Below the pieces are notes generated by a model. The model made no database searches. It was not told the DNA's origin and saw nothing but the letters and a program-made list of their open reading frames with translations. Below, in pieces: positions 36,604 to 45,487 of a stretch of 64,000 nucleotides of DNA (positions are counted from its first letter, which is position 1; every line of letters starts with the position of its first letter). The position numbers and the translations under genes were made by a program. Source of the stretch: Caulobacteraceae bacterium (GTDB taxonomy: Bacteria > Pseudomonadota > Alphaproteobacteria > Caulobacterales > Caulobacteraceae); assembly GCA_947475735.1 (NCBI GenBank), contig CANJLQ010000013.1, positions 57,634-121,633 on the forward strand, in the 5' to 3' direction.

Positions 36604-38088
36604 CTAGAACCAGGCCCGGATACCCACGACCAGCCGGGTATCCTCCGAACTCCGCCCCTCGGCTTCCAGGAAGTCCGCCGTATTGCCGAAGCTCTTGGTC
36701 CACTCGACGCCCACATAGGGTGCGAACTCCTTGCGGATCTCGTAGCGCAGTCGCGCACCCACCTGGAGTGACGACAGGCCCGATCCGACCGACAACTCGG
36801 GTATGTCCTCGGCCGAAAGCAACACCTCGGCGCGGGGCTGCAGAATCCATTTCTGCGTGATCCTCTGGTCATACTCCGCCTCGGCCCGAGCCGTCAGCTC
36901 GCCCTTCGTGGACAGGAAGGCGGCGGCGTCGACTTCGAACCAATAGGGTGCCAGCCCCTGGATACCGACAACCAGATCGGTCCGGTCGCCTTCGTCGGGG
37001 CGATATGTCTGGCGCACGCCGGCCTGAAAATCGAAGAAAGGTCTGATGGCCCGGCTGTAGAGGGCCTGAAGCTCGGCCTCCTCCAGCCCGCCATCGAACT
37101 CACCCTCACCTTCCGATTTCCACCAGAAGCGATTGATGTCTCCGCCCGTCCAGCCCTGAACGTCGAAGCCATATGCCTCCTCGCCGTCCGAGAAGCTCGC
37201 TTCCAGCTGATCGATGATGACGGAACTGGCCCGTATGGCGCCGTTCTCGACGCGAAGCTGCTCGCGCGACGCCGCCATCTCCGCCGGATCAAACAACCGA
37301 TCGGCGGCATGAGCCGGCCCGCTCGTCGCGCCGGGCGGCGGGGGTGTTTCGGGAGGACGCCCTGGATTGTTGGCGCTCGTGGGAACGTCCGGCGGCATCG
37401 CCATACCCGACATGTCGTGGCCCGGCGGCATCTGCCCCATGGTCGACATGTCGTGACCGGCCGGCATAGCCGGTGCCGCCTGGGCCTGCCCCATGGTCGA
37501 CATGTCATGGCCGGCATGCGGATCGGTTGGCGTCGGCTGGGTCTGCCCCATCGTCGACATGTCGTGACCGGCCGGCATAGCCGGCGCGGGCTGGGTTTGC
37601 CCCATGGTCGACATGTCATGGCCGGCATGCGGATCGGTTTGCGTCGGCTGGGCCTGCCCCATCGTCGACATGTCGTGACCGGCGGGCGTCGCCGGCGTTG
37701 GCGCTGGCTGGGTCTGCCGCATGGTCGACATGTCGTGACCGGCCGGCATCGCCGGCGCGGGCTGGGTCTGCCCCATGGTCGACATGTCGTGACCGGCGGC
37801 CGTCGCCGGCGCTGGCTGGGTCTGCCCCATGGTCGACATGTCGTGACCGGCATGAGGATCGGGCGACGCCACCCGCTCTGGCACGGCCCCCGTCGGACAG
37901 ACCGGCGCGCCGGCCGTGCCGACGCGGGCGGCGTCGGCGGTCGGCGCACCCCGGCGCACACACCCCGGCGGGAGGGGCGCGGCCTGGGTGGGCTGAGCCG
38001 TGGAGGCATGGCCGGCGTGGGACTGGGCCAGGGCGGGCGTCGCGGACGCCAGCATCAGCGGAACAAGGGCAACAGCGGTCCGGATCAC
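36604..38088 (-). CDS. copB: Copper resistance outer-membrane protein CopB with Met/His repeats
   Basis: 494-residue CopB (PcoB). After a signal peptide (AVALVPLMLASATPALA) and a linker, residues 75-230 hold nine copies of a Gly-His-Asp-Met-Ser repeat (eight GHDMSTM, one GHDMSGM) able to bind many Cu ions. The C-terminal 240 residues are the CopB beta-barrel: EAYGFDVQGWTGGDINRFWWKSEGEG, LQALYSRAIRPFFDFQAGVRQTYRP, ending in RLVVGIRAWF with a terminal Phe. GTG 38088 overlaps the copA stop (GTGA), so the two genes are translationally coupled. Confidence 0.93.
   Translation of the reverse strand: MIRTAVALVPLMLASATPALAQSHAGHASTAQPTQAAPLPPGCVRRGAPTADAARVGTAGAPVCPTGAVPERVASPDPHAGHDMSTMGQTQPAPATAAGHDMSTMGQTQPAPAMPAGHDMSTMRQTQPAPTPATPAGHDMSTMGQAQPTQTDPHAGHDMSTMGQTQPAPAMPAGHDMSTMGQTQPTPTDPHAGHDMSTMGQAQAAPAMPAGHDMSTMGQMPPGHDMSGMAMPPDVPTSANNPGRPPETPPPPGATSGPAHAADRLFDPAEMAASREQLRVENGAIRASSVIIDQLEASFSDGEEAYGFDVQGWTGGDINRFWWKSEGEGEFDGGLEEAELQALYSRAIRPFFDFQAGVRQTYRPDEGDRTDLVVGIQGLAPYWFEVDAAAFLSTKGELTARAEAEYDQRITQKWILQPRAEVLLSAEDIPELSVGSGLSSLQVGARLRYEIRKEFAPYVGVEWTKSFGNTADFLEAEGRSSEDTRLVVGIRAWF
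37410..37860 (-). repeat. In-frame tandem repeat array in copB
   Basis: Coding repeats of about 54-60 bases, nine units with core GHDMSTMGQ and spacers of Gln, Pro, Ala and Thr, some including DPHA. Units are close to identical at the DNA level, which suggests recent expansion by slippage or unequal recombination. One unit has GHDMSTMRQ. Confidence 0.9.
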
Positions 38089-39947
38089 GAAGCGACTCCA
38101 TCCATGGGGCGCACGGTGACGACGTTGAACATCCCCGCGTGCATGTGCATCAGCATGTGGCAATGGAACGCCCAGTCGCCTGGATTGTCCGCCGTGAGAT
38201 CGAAGCTCACCTTGGCGCCCGGCAGGACATTGACCGTGTGTTTGAGCGGTTGGTGGCCCGCCGGGCCACCCGTGACGAGCTCGAAGAAGTGGCCGTGCAG
38301 ATGGATCGGGTGAGCCATCATGCTGTCGTTGACCAGGGTCACTCGCACGCGTTCGTTGAGCTCGAACCGGAACGGCTCGACGCCGTCGCTGAACTTCTTG
38401 CCGTCGAAACTCCACATGAACCGTTCCATATTGCCGGTCAGGTGGATCTCCATGTTGCGGGACGGCGGACGCTGATCCTTATTGGGCTGAAGCGACACGA
38501 GGTCGGTATAGACAAGAACCCGATGGGGAACGTTCTCCAGGCCCGTCGGGCGCTCTCCCAGGCGATTGGTGGGAGCCATCGCGATAGAGTCCACACCGAC
38601 GCCAACCTCCATGTCCGGCGGCGCGTTTTCCGGATCGCGCATGTTCATGCCGCTCATGTCCATGCCGGACATCCCCCCGCCCGGCCGCGACCCCTGGGCC
38701 ATACCCGCCATGCCCGCCATGCCAGACGCCATTCCAGGCATCGTGCTGTGATCCATCCCGGCCATGGGCTGTCCGCCCATCGCGCCGTGGTTCATGCCGC
38801 CCATGGACTGCCCCCCCATGGCGCCGTGATCCATCCCGCCCATGCCCATGTCCTTCATGGTCAGGTTGGGCACCTCGCGTAGAGGCGGCACCTCGGCCGT
38901 CATGCCCAGGCGCGGGGCCAGGGTCGCCCGGCCCATGCCGGACCGGTCGATGGCCTCGGACACGATGGTATAGGCCCGGTCCTCGGTCGGCCGGACGATG
39001 ACGTCATAGGTCTCTGCGACCGAAATCTGGAACTCGTCGGTCTCGACCGGCCGCACGTTCTCGCCGTCGGCATTGACCACGGTCATGGCTAGGCCCGGAA
39101 TGCGGACATTGAAGATCGACATGGCCGAAGCGTTGATGACGCGCAGACGCACGCGCTCGCCCGGACGGAACAGGCCGGTCCAGTTCTCCTGCGGACCGTG
39201 TCCGTTGATCAGATAGGTGTAGGTCGAGCCGTTGACGTCCAGGATATCGCGCGGGTCCATGCGCATCTTACCCCACATGCGCCGTTCCTCGAGGCTCATG
39301 CGGTCGTTGCCGTTCAGGAATCCTGCGAGCGTGGTTCTCTGCCGGTTGAAGTAGCCGGGGCTCTGCTTGAGCTTTAGCAGGATGTCGTGGGGATTCATGA
39401 AGCTCCAGTCCGACAGGACGAGCACATGCTCCCGGTCATAACCGACCGGATCCGCCCCGGCCGGGTCGATGACGATCGGGCCATAGTGCCCCAGCGCTTC
39501 CTGCAAACCGGAATGGCTGTGGTACCAGAAGGTCCCCGACTGAATGATCGGAAACTCATAGACGAAGGTCTCCCGCGGCTTGATCCCCGGAAAGCTGACG
39601 CCTGGCACGCCGTCCATCTGGAACGGCAGCAGCAGGCCGTGCCAGTGGATCGAGGTGTCTTCGTCCAGCGTGTTGGTCACGGACAGGCGGGCATTCTGAC
39701 CCTCCCGAAGCCTGAGCACCGGCGCGGGTAGCACGCCGTTGATGGTCGTGGCGGTCGCGGTCCGTCCATTGACGGTGAAGGGCGAGTGACCGATCGTCAG
39801 ATCAATGTTCGGTCCGGTCAGGGTCGGCAGATCCGACCTCAGGCCCGGGCTGCCGGTCTGGGCCCATGCTGGCAGCAGGCCCGACAATGCCAGCGCGCCA
39901 CCACCAGCGGCCGCTCCGCGCAAAAGGGCTCGACGATCGAGCGTCAT
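38085..39947 (-). CDS. copA: Multicopper oxidase CopA (PcoA-type)
   Basis: 620-residue Tat-exported oxidase (DRRALLRGAAAGGGALALSG signal) that oxidises Cu(I) in the periplasm. All four copper-ligand motifs are present: HWHG, WYHSHS, HPIHLHGHFFEL and HCHMLMHMHAGM. Between cupredoxin domains 2 and 3 there is a Met/His-rich segment (MGMGGMDHGAMGGQ, MNHGAMGG, MDHSTMPGM, MSGMDMSGMNM) for extra copper binding. Starts 47 bases downstream of the predicted transcription start of an ECF-type promoter; copB follows with overlapping codons. Confidence 0.96.
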   Translation of the reverse strand: MTLDRRALLRGAAAGGGALALSGLLPAWAQTGSPGLRSDLPTLTGPNIDLTIGHSPFTVNGRTATATTINGVLPAPVLRLREGQNARLSVTNTLDEDTSIHWHGLLLPFQMDGVPGVSFPGIKPRETFVYEFPIIQSGTFWYHSHSGLQEALGHYGPIVIDPAGADPVGYDREHVLVLSDWSFMNPHDILLKLKQSPGYFNRQRTTLAGFLNGNDRMSLEERRMWGKMRMDPRDILDVNGSTYTYLINGHGPQENWTGLFRPGERVRLRVINASAMSIFNVRIPGLAMTVVNADGENVRPVETDEFQISVAETYDVIVRPTEDRAYTIVSEAIDRSGMGRATLAPRLGMTAEVPPLREVPNLTMKDMGMGGMDHGAMGGQSMGGMNHGAMGGQPMAGMDHSTMPGMASGMAGMAGMAQGSRPGGGMSGMDMSGMNMRDPENAPPDMEVGVGVDSIAMAPTNRLGERPTGLENVPHRVLVYTDLVSLQPNKDQRPPSRNMEIHLTGNMERFMWSFDGKKFSDGVEPFRFELNERVRVTLVNDSMMAHPIHLHGHFFELVTGGPAGHQPLKHTVNVLPGAKVSFDLTADNPGDWAFHCHMLMHMHAGMFNVVTVRPMDGVAS

Positions 39948-40000
39948 TCGGTTCTCCTGGTTGTTCGTTGGCGGATCGCCTGCGCGACCCGTCTCTAAGG

Positions 40001-40028
40001 TTTACGCATCCCCCACCCTGGCCCCTCG
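40001..40028 (-). promoter_or_regulatory. ECF-type promoter of copA-copB
   Basis: On the minus strand CGAGGG at 40028-40023, 15 bases, GCGTAAA at 40007-40001; 53 bases before the copA start. Confidence 0.75.
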
Positions 40029-40078
40029 TGACAGGGTGCCGCAGTCGGGGTCCGAGCGGGTTCAGGTCTCCGCGCCGC

Positions 40079-40567
40079 TCATAGCCGCGCGAGAATAGCC
40101 TTCATTTGAGCGATCTCTCGTTCCTGAGCGGCCACGATCTCGTCGCACAAGCTGACGATTTCCGGGTCTGAAAGTGACGCTTCGCGGCACATCAGGATCG
40201 CACCCGAATGGTGCGGGATCATGGACTTCAGGAACTCCGTGTCGCCCACGGCCGCCTGAGTCCGCATACCATAGAAGCTCAGCGCAAACACCAGCACCGC
40301 AGCGCCGCCGATCAGCAGGTTGGTTCGTCTGGACGGGTACATCGAGCGCATGAAGATCAGCATCAGCAGCGCCATAGGCGACACCATCATCAGCGTCATA
40401 TAGACGTTGTTAAGATTCAGATAGAAATGATCGAGCGTCGCGATCATCGTGTACATCACCAGATACATGATGATGAAGTCCAGCGTCAGTTCGATCGCCA
40501 AAGAGCGGTAGCTGCCCTTCATGCCCTTCATGCCCTTCATGCTGTGCATGTCATGCGTGGGTGTCAT
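40079..40567 (-). CDS. Membrane-anchored DUF305 protein
   Basis: 162-residue protein. A Met/His/Lys-rich cytoplasmic start (MTPTHDMHSMKGMKGMKG) is followed by three membrane helices (LTLDFIIMYLVMYTMIATL, VYMTLMMVSPMALLMLIFM, LLIGGAAVLVFALSFYGM) and a short DUF305 domain with FLKSMIPHHSGAILMCREASL. The HH and Cys could bind copper. ATG 40567 is chosen over the longer frame. It sits between copA-copB and the copper ATPase on the same strand, downstream of neither an ECF-type promoter nor a CsoR box. Confidence 0.82.
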   Translation of the reverse strand: MTPTHDMHSMKGMKGMKGSYRSLAIELTLDFIIMYLVMYTMIATLDHFYLNLNNVYMTLMMVSPMALLMLIFMRSMYPSRRTNLLIGGAAVLVFALSFYGMRTQAAVGDTEFLKSMIPHHSGAILMCREASLSDPEIVSLCDEIVAAQEREIAQMKAILARL

Positions 40568-40717
40568 TTTCCCTCTCCCGTTTTCTGCGGCTTGAGCTCC
40601 GACCAATCCGCCCGGTGCGTGTCATGACCCGCTGGAGCGTTCCGTCGTTCGACATAATCCAAGGCTTTCGCCTGCGGTTCCGCCCAATGAAATAAACCCG
40701 TTTCCTGCGTGTTCACG

Positions 40718-40745
40718 CGAGGGACGGACGCCCGGACTGCGTATT
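40718..40745 (+). promoter_or_regulatory. Orphan ECF-type promoter directed antisense to the copper ATPase gene
   Basis: CGAGGG at 40718-40723, 15 bases, GCGTATT at 40739-40745 on the plus strand. No plus-strand gene follows; transcription would enter the 3' end of the ATPase gene (stop at 40788) in antisense. Seven-base arms CCGTCAG/CTGACGG lie at 40767-40801, so a short RNA could end there. Confidence 0.55.
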
Positions 40746-40787
40746 AGCTCCGGGACGTCTCCCTTCCCGTCAGTCACGCCCACCGCC

Positions 40788-43154
40788 TCAGAGTCTGACG
40801 GCCCGCAGCCGCAACGCATTGGCGATCACGCTGACCGACGACAGGGCCATCGCCAGCGCCGCCAGGGCCGGCGACAGCAACCAACCGAACACCGGATAGA
40901 GCAGTCCGGCCGCGACGGGGATGCCCAGCGCGTTATAGCCGAAGGCGAACACCAGGTTCTGGCGGATGTTGCTCATCACCGCCTTCGACAGGTGACGCGC
41001 GCGAACGATCCCCTGCAGATCGCCGCCCAGCAGGGTCACGCCCGCGCTCTCGATCGCCACATCCGAGCCCGCGCCCATGGCCACGCCGACGTCGGCGGCG
41101 GCCAGGGCGGGCGCGTCATTGACCCCGTCCCCCGCCATGGCGACGACACGGCCCTCGGCGCGGAGCCGTTCGACCACAGAGGCCTTGTCCTGAGGCAGGA
41201 CCTCGGCCTGGACCTCGTCGATCCCCAGCCGGCGGGCGACGGCCTCCGCGGTCGTGCGGTTGTCGCCGGTCATCATCACCAGACGCAGGCCTGCGGCCTT
41301 CAGCGCCTTGATCGCATCGGCCGTGGTCGCCTTGATGGGATCGGCGATGCCGAGGACCCCTGCGGCCCGGCCGTCCACGGCGGCGAAGATGGCCGTGGCC
41401 CCGTCGCCCCTCAGCGCGTCCGCTTCGGCTTCAAGCGCCGAGACATCCACGCCGATTTCGGTGAGGAACCGCGTATTGCCCAGCGCGACCCGCTTGCCAT
41501 CGACCACGCCCGAGACGCCGCGCCCGACCGGACTGTCGAACTCGGTCGCCTCGGACAAGGTGAGCTTGCGGTCGGTCGCGGCCGAGACGATGGCGTCCGC
41601 GAGCGGATGTTCGCTGCCCCGCTCCAGGCTGGCGGCGAGGCGCAGCAGTTCGGCCTCGTCGAAGCCGGACACGGGGCGGATGGCCGTGACCGAGGGTCGC
41701 CCTTCCGTCAGAGTGCCGGTCTTGTCCAGCACCAGGGTGTCGACCTTCTCGAACCGTTCCAGCGCCTCGGCATTGCGGATCAAGACGCCGGCCTGGGCGC
41801 CCCGGCCGACCCCGACCATGATCGAGATGGGCGTCGCCAAGCCAAGCGCGCAGGGACAGGCGATGATCAACACCGACACCGCCGCGACCAGAGCATAGGA
41901 CAGGCGTGGCTCGGGGCCCACCAGCCCCCAGACCAGCGCCGCCACCAGGGCGATCACGATCACCGCCGGCACGAACCAGCCCGAGACCGTGTCGGCCAGC
42001 CGCTGGATCGGCGCGCGGCTGCGCTGGGCCTGGGCCACCATCTGCACAATCCGGGACAGCAGGGTGTCGGCCCCGACCTTGTCGGCCCGCATGACGAACG
42101 AACCGGTCCGGTTCAGCGATCCGCCGACCACGCTTGAGCCCGGCTCCTTGGTCACGGGCATGGATTCGCCGGTCACCATGGATTCATCGATCGACACGCG
42201 GCCGTCCAGGATCTCGCCGTCGACCGGCACCTGTTCGCCCGGCCGCACGCGCAGCCGGTCCCCGAGGACGACGAGGTCGAGCGTGACGTCCTCGTCCGTG
42301 CCGTCTTCACGCACGCGACGGGCGGTCTTGGGCGTCAGGTCGAGCAGGGCCCGGATGGCTCCGGACGTCTGTTCGCGCGCCCGCAGCTCGAGGATCTGAC
42401 CCACGAGAACCAGGACGGTGATGACCGCCGCCGCTTCGAAATAGACCGGCGCGCTGCCGTCCGTTCGGCGGATCGCCTCCGGAAACAGACCCGGCGCCAG
42501 CACGGCCACCACGCTGTAGAGCCAGGCCGCGCCGACGCCGATGGCGATCAGGGTGAACATGTTGAGCTTGCGAGTCCGCAAGGACGTCCAGCCGCGCTGG
42601 AAGAAGGGTGCCCCGGCCCACAGCACCACGGGCGTGGCCAGGGCCAGCTGGATCCAGTTCGATGTCTGGCCGGGGATCCGCATCGCCAGGCCCGTCAGAT
42701 GCCCCCCCATCTCTAAGGCGAACACCGGCAGGGTCAGAACCAGCCCGACCCAGAAGCGACGGGTAAAATCGATCAGTTCGTGATTGACGGGGGCCTCGGC
42801 CGTCACGGTCTCGGGCTCCAGGGCCATGCCGCAGATCGGACAGGACCCCGGCCCCTCCTGGCGCACCTCCGGGTGCATCGGGCAAGTGTAGATGGCGCCG
42901 GGGATCACGGGCGCGGGTTCGGGCCTGTCGCCCAGATACTTGTCCGGATCGGCGACGAATTTCGTGCGGCATCCGGCCGAGCAGAAGAAATATTCGGTGT
43001 CCTCGTGCATGGCCCTGTGAGCCGTCGCGGCCGGATCGACGGTCATGCCGCAGACCGGATCGCGTGCCTTGCCGTCCGCGTCGTCGTTGGCACCGTGCGC
43101 ACAGCAGGCGTGTTTGTGAGAGTTTGCGGCAGGGTTGGCGGAAGCTTCGGACAT
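40788..43154 (-). CDS. Copper-exporting P1B-type ATPase
   Basis: 788-residue ATP-driven Cu(I) exporter. In place of CXXC ferredoxin-like domains it has a His/Cys-rich start ([10 protein letters not shown]), a YHS-type segment ([12 protein letters not shown]...[11 protein letters not shown]) and the [26 protein letters not shown] metal-binding segment. The core is complete: TGES in MVTGESMPV, the CPC channel motif [13 protein letters not shown], phosphorylation site DKTGTLTEG, hinge [10 protein letters not shown], and MALSSVSV in the last helices, as in Cu(I) pumps. ATG 43154 follows a strong AGGAGGAG site. Paired CsoR-type operators lie before it, and csoR is divergent. Confidence 0.95.
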   Translation of the reverse strand: MSEASANPAANSHKHACCAHGANDDADGKARDPVCGMTVDPAATAHRAMHEDTEYFFCSAGCRTKFVADPDKYLGDRPEPAPVIPGAIYTCPMHPEVRQEGPGSCPICGMALEPETVTAEAPVNHELIDFTRRFWVGLVLTLPVFALEMGGHLTGLAMRIPGQTSNWIQLALATPVVLWAGAPFFQRGWTSLRTRKLNMFTLIAIGVGAAWLYSVVAVLAPGLFPEAIRRTDGSAPVYFEAAAVITVLVLVGQILELRAREQTSGAIRALLDLTPKTARRVREDGTDEDVTLDLVVLGDRLRVRPGEQVPVDGEILDGRVSIDESMVTGESMPVTKEPGSSVVGGSLNRTGSFVMRADKVGADTLLSRIVQMVAQAQRSRAPIQRLADTVSGWFVPAVIVIALVAALVWGLVGPEPRLSYALVAAVSVLIIACPCALGLATPISIMVGVGRGAQAGVLIRNAEALERFEKVDTLVLDKTGTLTEGRPSVTAIRPVSGFDEAELLRLAASLERGSEHPLADAIVSAATDRKLTLSEATEFDSPVGRGVSGVVDGKRVALGNTRFLTEIGVDVSALEAEADALRGDGATAIFAAVDGRAAGVLGIADPIKATTADAIKALKAAGLRLVMMTGDNRTTAEAVARRLGIDEVQAEVLPQDKASVVERLRAEGRVVAMAGDGVNDAPALAAADVGVAMGAGSDVAIESAGVTLLGGDLQGIVRARHLSKAVMSNIRQNLVFAFGYNALGIPVAAGLLYPVFGWLLSPALAALAMALSSVSVIANALRLRAVRL

Positions 43155-43185
43155 GGCGGCTCCTCCTGAGCGGAATGCCTCTCCC

Positions 43186-43229
43186 ATATACCCATACAGG
43201 GTATATTGAAAGATACCTTCGTGGGGTAT
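43186..43229. promoter_or_regulatory. Paired CsoR-type operators
   Basis: A perfect palindrome, ATATACCC (43186-43193) and GGGTATAT (43199-43206) with five bases between, is followed by a second, looser one, ATACC (43213-43217) and GGTAT (43225-43229). Both have the ATACC...GGTAT form of CsoR-family operators. They lie between the divergent ATPase and csoR genes and can control both. Confidence 0.75.
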
Positions 43230-43254
43230 AACCACTCTGAACCGGAGTTGATCC

Positions 43255-43530
43255 ATGCGAGCCGAAGCCAAACCGAAGATCATCAACCGCCTGAACCGCA
43301 TCGAAGGTCAGGTGCGCGGCATCGTCCGAATGGTTGAGGATGACCGCTACTGTGTCGATGTCCTGGCCCAGATCCAGGCGGTCCGCGCCGCTCTGGCCCG
43401 GGTGGAGAGCGAGGTGCTCAAGGACCATCTCGACCACTGCGTGATGGGCGCCATGACCGGCGACGATCTGGCGGACCGCAAGACCAAGGCTAGCGAGTTG
43501 ATCGAACTGCTCGGACGCGCCTCGCGCTAG
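43255..43530 (+). CDS. csoR: CsoR-family copper-sensing repressor
   Basis: 91-residue all-helical repressor. The Cu(I) triad of CsoR is complete with correct spacing: Cys33 (RYCVDV), His58 and Cys62 ([10 protein letters not shown]). The N-terminal [24 protein letters not shown] is the DNA-binding helix region. Copper binding should release it from the two palindromes upstream, raising the ATPase and its own expression. Its stop lies 19 bases before the stop of the convergent sterol desaturase gene. Confidence 0.94.
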   Translation: MRAEAKPKIINRLNRIEGQVRGIVRMVEDDRYCVDVLAQIQAVRAALARVESEVLKDHLDHCVMGAMTGDDLADRKTKASELIELLGRASR

Positions 43531-43548
43531 GCTGGTAGCGTTGCAGCG

Positions 43549-44400
43549 TCAGGCCCGTCGACGAAACGGCTCCACCAGCTGACCGAGGTAGTGTCGCGGG
43601 TAATCCGGCTGATCGGACACACCGATCTCTCCCGCGCGAGGCGTCGCGCGTCCGCTGCGGAACGTCCCGAGCCAGTGATCCCAGACGCTGGTGAACAGAC
43701 CGAAATTAACGTCGCCCTCGGTCTGTGAGGCCAGGTGATGATGGCGGTGAGCGGGCGCTACGGCCCAGACGTAAACCAGCGGTCCGATCCTCATGTCCAC
43801 GTTCGAGTGCTGCAGGATCAGCTGGATCGCCACCGCGAAGGCCACCAGCCAGGCGACGTCCTGGGGCATGCCCAGCAAAACCAGGGGCGCTGTGCCGGCC
43901 GTCAGTTCTATCGCCTGGTGCAGGGGATGTTTCAGCAGGCCGTTAAACCCATACATTCGCTCGACGGAATGATGCACGGCGTGCAGCGGCCACAGGGCGG
44001 GAAGGCGGTGACTTGCGTAATGGGCGAGCGTGATGCCGAGGTCAGCCACCAGGATGGCGACGGCGAGCTGTCCCCACAGCGGCCAGTCCGACGGCCAGAC
44101 GCCGAAGTCCGGAATGAGGCCCGATATCAGCGGCAGAGCCAGAACCGAAACAGCGATCGAGACCTCGTTGACGATCGCATGGGCGACATCCCGTCCCCGG
44201 TCTCCGTGCGGGCGATTCCAGACCGGTTCATAGGGGGCCAGTCGCTCTGCCGTGAACGAGACGACGAGCGCCAGACCCAGCAGGAGCCACAGGGCCCAGG
44301 GCTGGACGTTCCACTCGGTCAGGCCGACGGCCGCCCAGAGAAACCCGACGAAGAACACGGGCGCATAACCCAGGCGGATGACGAACCGGATCGCGGACAT
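43549..44400 (-). CDS. Sterol desaturase/fatty acid hydroxylase-family membrane protein
   Basis: 283-residue di-iron membrane oxygenase. The His clusters of the family are HYASHR, HAVHHS, HPLHQ and HRHHHL. Four to five hydrophobic segments surround them (VGFLWAAVGL, WALWLLLGLALVV, LAVAILVADLGITL, VAWLVAFAVAIQLIL). Substrate unknown: a lipid or carotenoid is possible. It is upstream-coupled with the AraC-type gene on the same strand, with 46 bases between, so the two may be co-transcribed. Confidence 0.88.
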   Translation of the reverse strand: MSAIRFVIRLGYAPVFFVGFLWAAVGLTEWNVQPWALWLLLGLALVVSFTAERLAPYEPVWNRPHGDRGRDVAHAIVNEVSIAVSVLALPLISGLIPDFGVWPSDWPLWGQLAVAILVADLGITLAHYASHRLPALWPLHAVHHSVERMYGFNGLLKHPLHQAIELTAGTAPLVLLGMPQDVAWLVAFAVAIQLILQHSNVDMRIGPLVYVWAVAPAHRHHHLASQTEGDVNFGLFTSVWDHWLGTFRSGRATPRAGEIGVSDQPDYPRHYLGQLVEPFRRRA

Positions 44401-44445
44401 CGGACGCTCCCTTGCAATCCTATCCTGATGCCGTTCGGACGCGGC

Positions 44446-45198
44446 CTATTGAACGAAACGATTGTCCGGTGTCTGGACGACCTGGGCGGCCTGAAGCGGC
44501 GTCACGCCGAACATGCGTTTCATCGTTCTGCTGAGATGGGCCTGGTCCGCGAAGCCGCCCGCCAGCGCCGCCTCGGCCAGTCTCGCGCCGCTCGCCATGG
44601 CGCGACCGGATCTCTCCAGTTTCCGCCACAGAAGCCATTGGGACAACGGCGCCGATAACTGAGCCTGCGCAAGGGCGCGGAGCCTGGCCGGAGACAGATT
44701 GATCGCGAAGGCCGCTCGGGCAATGGCTCCAGGAGCCGGGTCTCTGGACGCGATCAACAGGGCCCATTCCAGACGCGGATCCAGAGACGCCTTCCTTGCG
44801 CCCAGGTCGGCCCTGAGTCTGTCGATGATCTGCTCCGCCGGGACATTGGGAAGGAAACGATCACACACCGAGGCCGGCGCCACGCCGGACTCGGCCGGAG
44901 CGATCAGCGCGACCAGTTTCGAGGCCAGCGGCGTGTGCGTCTCGAGATAGATGAAGAAAACCGCGCCTTGATCACACGTCACGCGGTGGCGAACGCGGGG
45001 CGCGAGGATGAGCGCCCTGCCCGACATCTCACGACCGTGGTCCAGCACCGCATGGACGCAGCCGGAGCGCGCCACCGCCAACTGAACCGCCACATGGGCA
45101 TGGCTGTCATGATCCGCGGAAGGCCCCTCATAAGCGGCCCAGCCGTCACCGAACGCGAACTCATGTCTGGAAGACGACGGCGGCATGGGGCGAAACAT
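44446..45198 (-). CDS. AraC-family transcriptional regulator
   Basis: 250-residue regulator. An N-terminal cupin-like sensor part (HDSHAHVAVQLAVARSGCVHAV, RALILAPRVRHRV) is followed by the C-terminal double helix-turn-helix of AraC: LSPARLRALAQAQLSAPLSQWLLWRKLERSGRAM and LAEAALAGGFADQAHLSRTMKRMFGVTPLQ. The start is set at 45198 (MFRPMPPS); ATG 45186 is possible. Divergent from the acyltransferase gene; the gap of 289 bases holds an ECF-type promoter. Its likely target is the co-oriented desaturase gene or the acyltransferase. Confidence 0.85.
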   Translation of the reverse strand: MFRPMPPSSSRHEFAFGDGWAAYEGPSADHDSHAHVAVQLAVARSGCVHAVLDHGREMSGRALILAPRVRHRVTCDQGAVFFIYLETHTPLASKLVALIAPAESGVAPASVCDRFLPNVPAEQIIDRLRADLGARKASLDPRLEWALLIASRDPAPGAIARAAFAINLSPARLRALAQAQLSAPLSQWLLWRKLERSGRAMASGARLAEAALAGGFADQAHLSRTMKRMFGVTPLQAAQVVQTPDNRFVQ

Positions 45199-45412
45199 AT
45201 CTGCTATGCCGGCATGGAGCCAAGAGCGGTGCGCAACGCGCTTCGAACGCCGAGACGAAGATCGCCGTCCACCTGTCAGCCTCCCGCACCATCGTCGCAG
45301 CGACACGGCTCTGGGACAAAAGGCCGTCACGCCCGATGACGGCCACGGTACGCCTCGCTCGGCGCATCGGTCCCACCGATTGGATCGGCAAACCCGGATC
45401 ATGGCTCTGCGG

Positions 45413-45440
45413 CGAGGGATAAGCGGCGCTGCTGCGTATA
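45413..45440 (+). promoter_or_regulatory. ECF-type promoter of the acyltransferase gene
   Basis: CGAGGG at 45413-45418, 15 bases, GCGTATA at 45434-45440; the -10 ends 47 bases before the ATG. Confidence 0.75.
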
Positions 45441-45487
45441 CCCATTGGGCAGGGCAGCTTCGGCCGTCCTTTTATTCGGGGCTGCAC

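Noticed and set aside
37410..37860. Regular repeats that could suggest a CRISPR array
   Set aside because: Units are in frame within copB, code for GHDMSTMGQ, and spacers are also repeated; no palindromic repeat and no cas genes.
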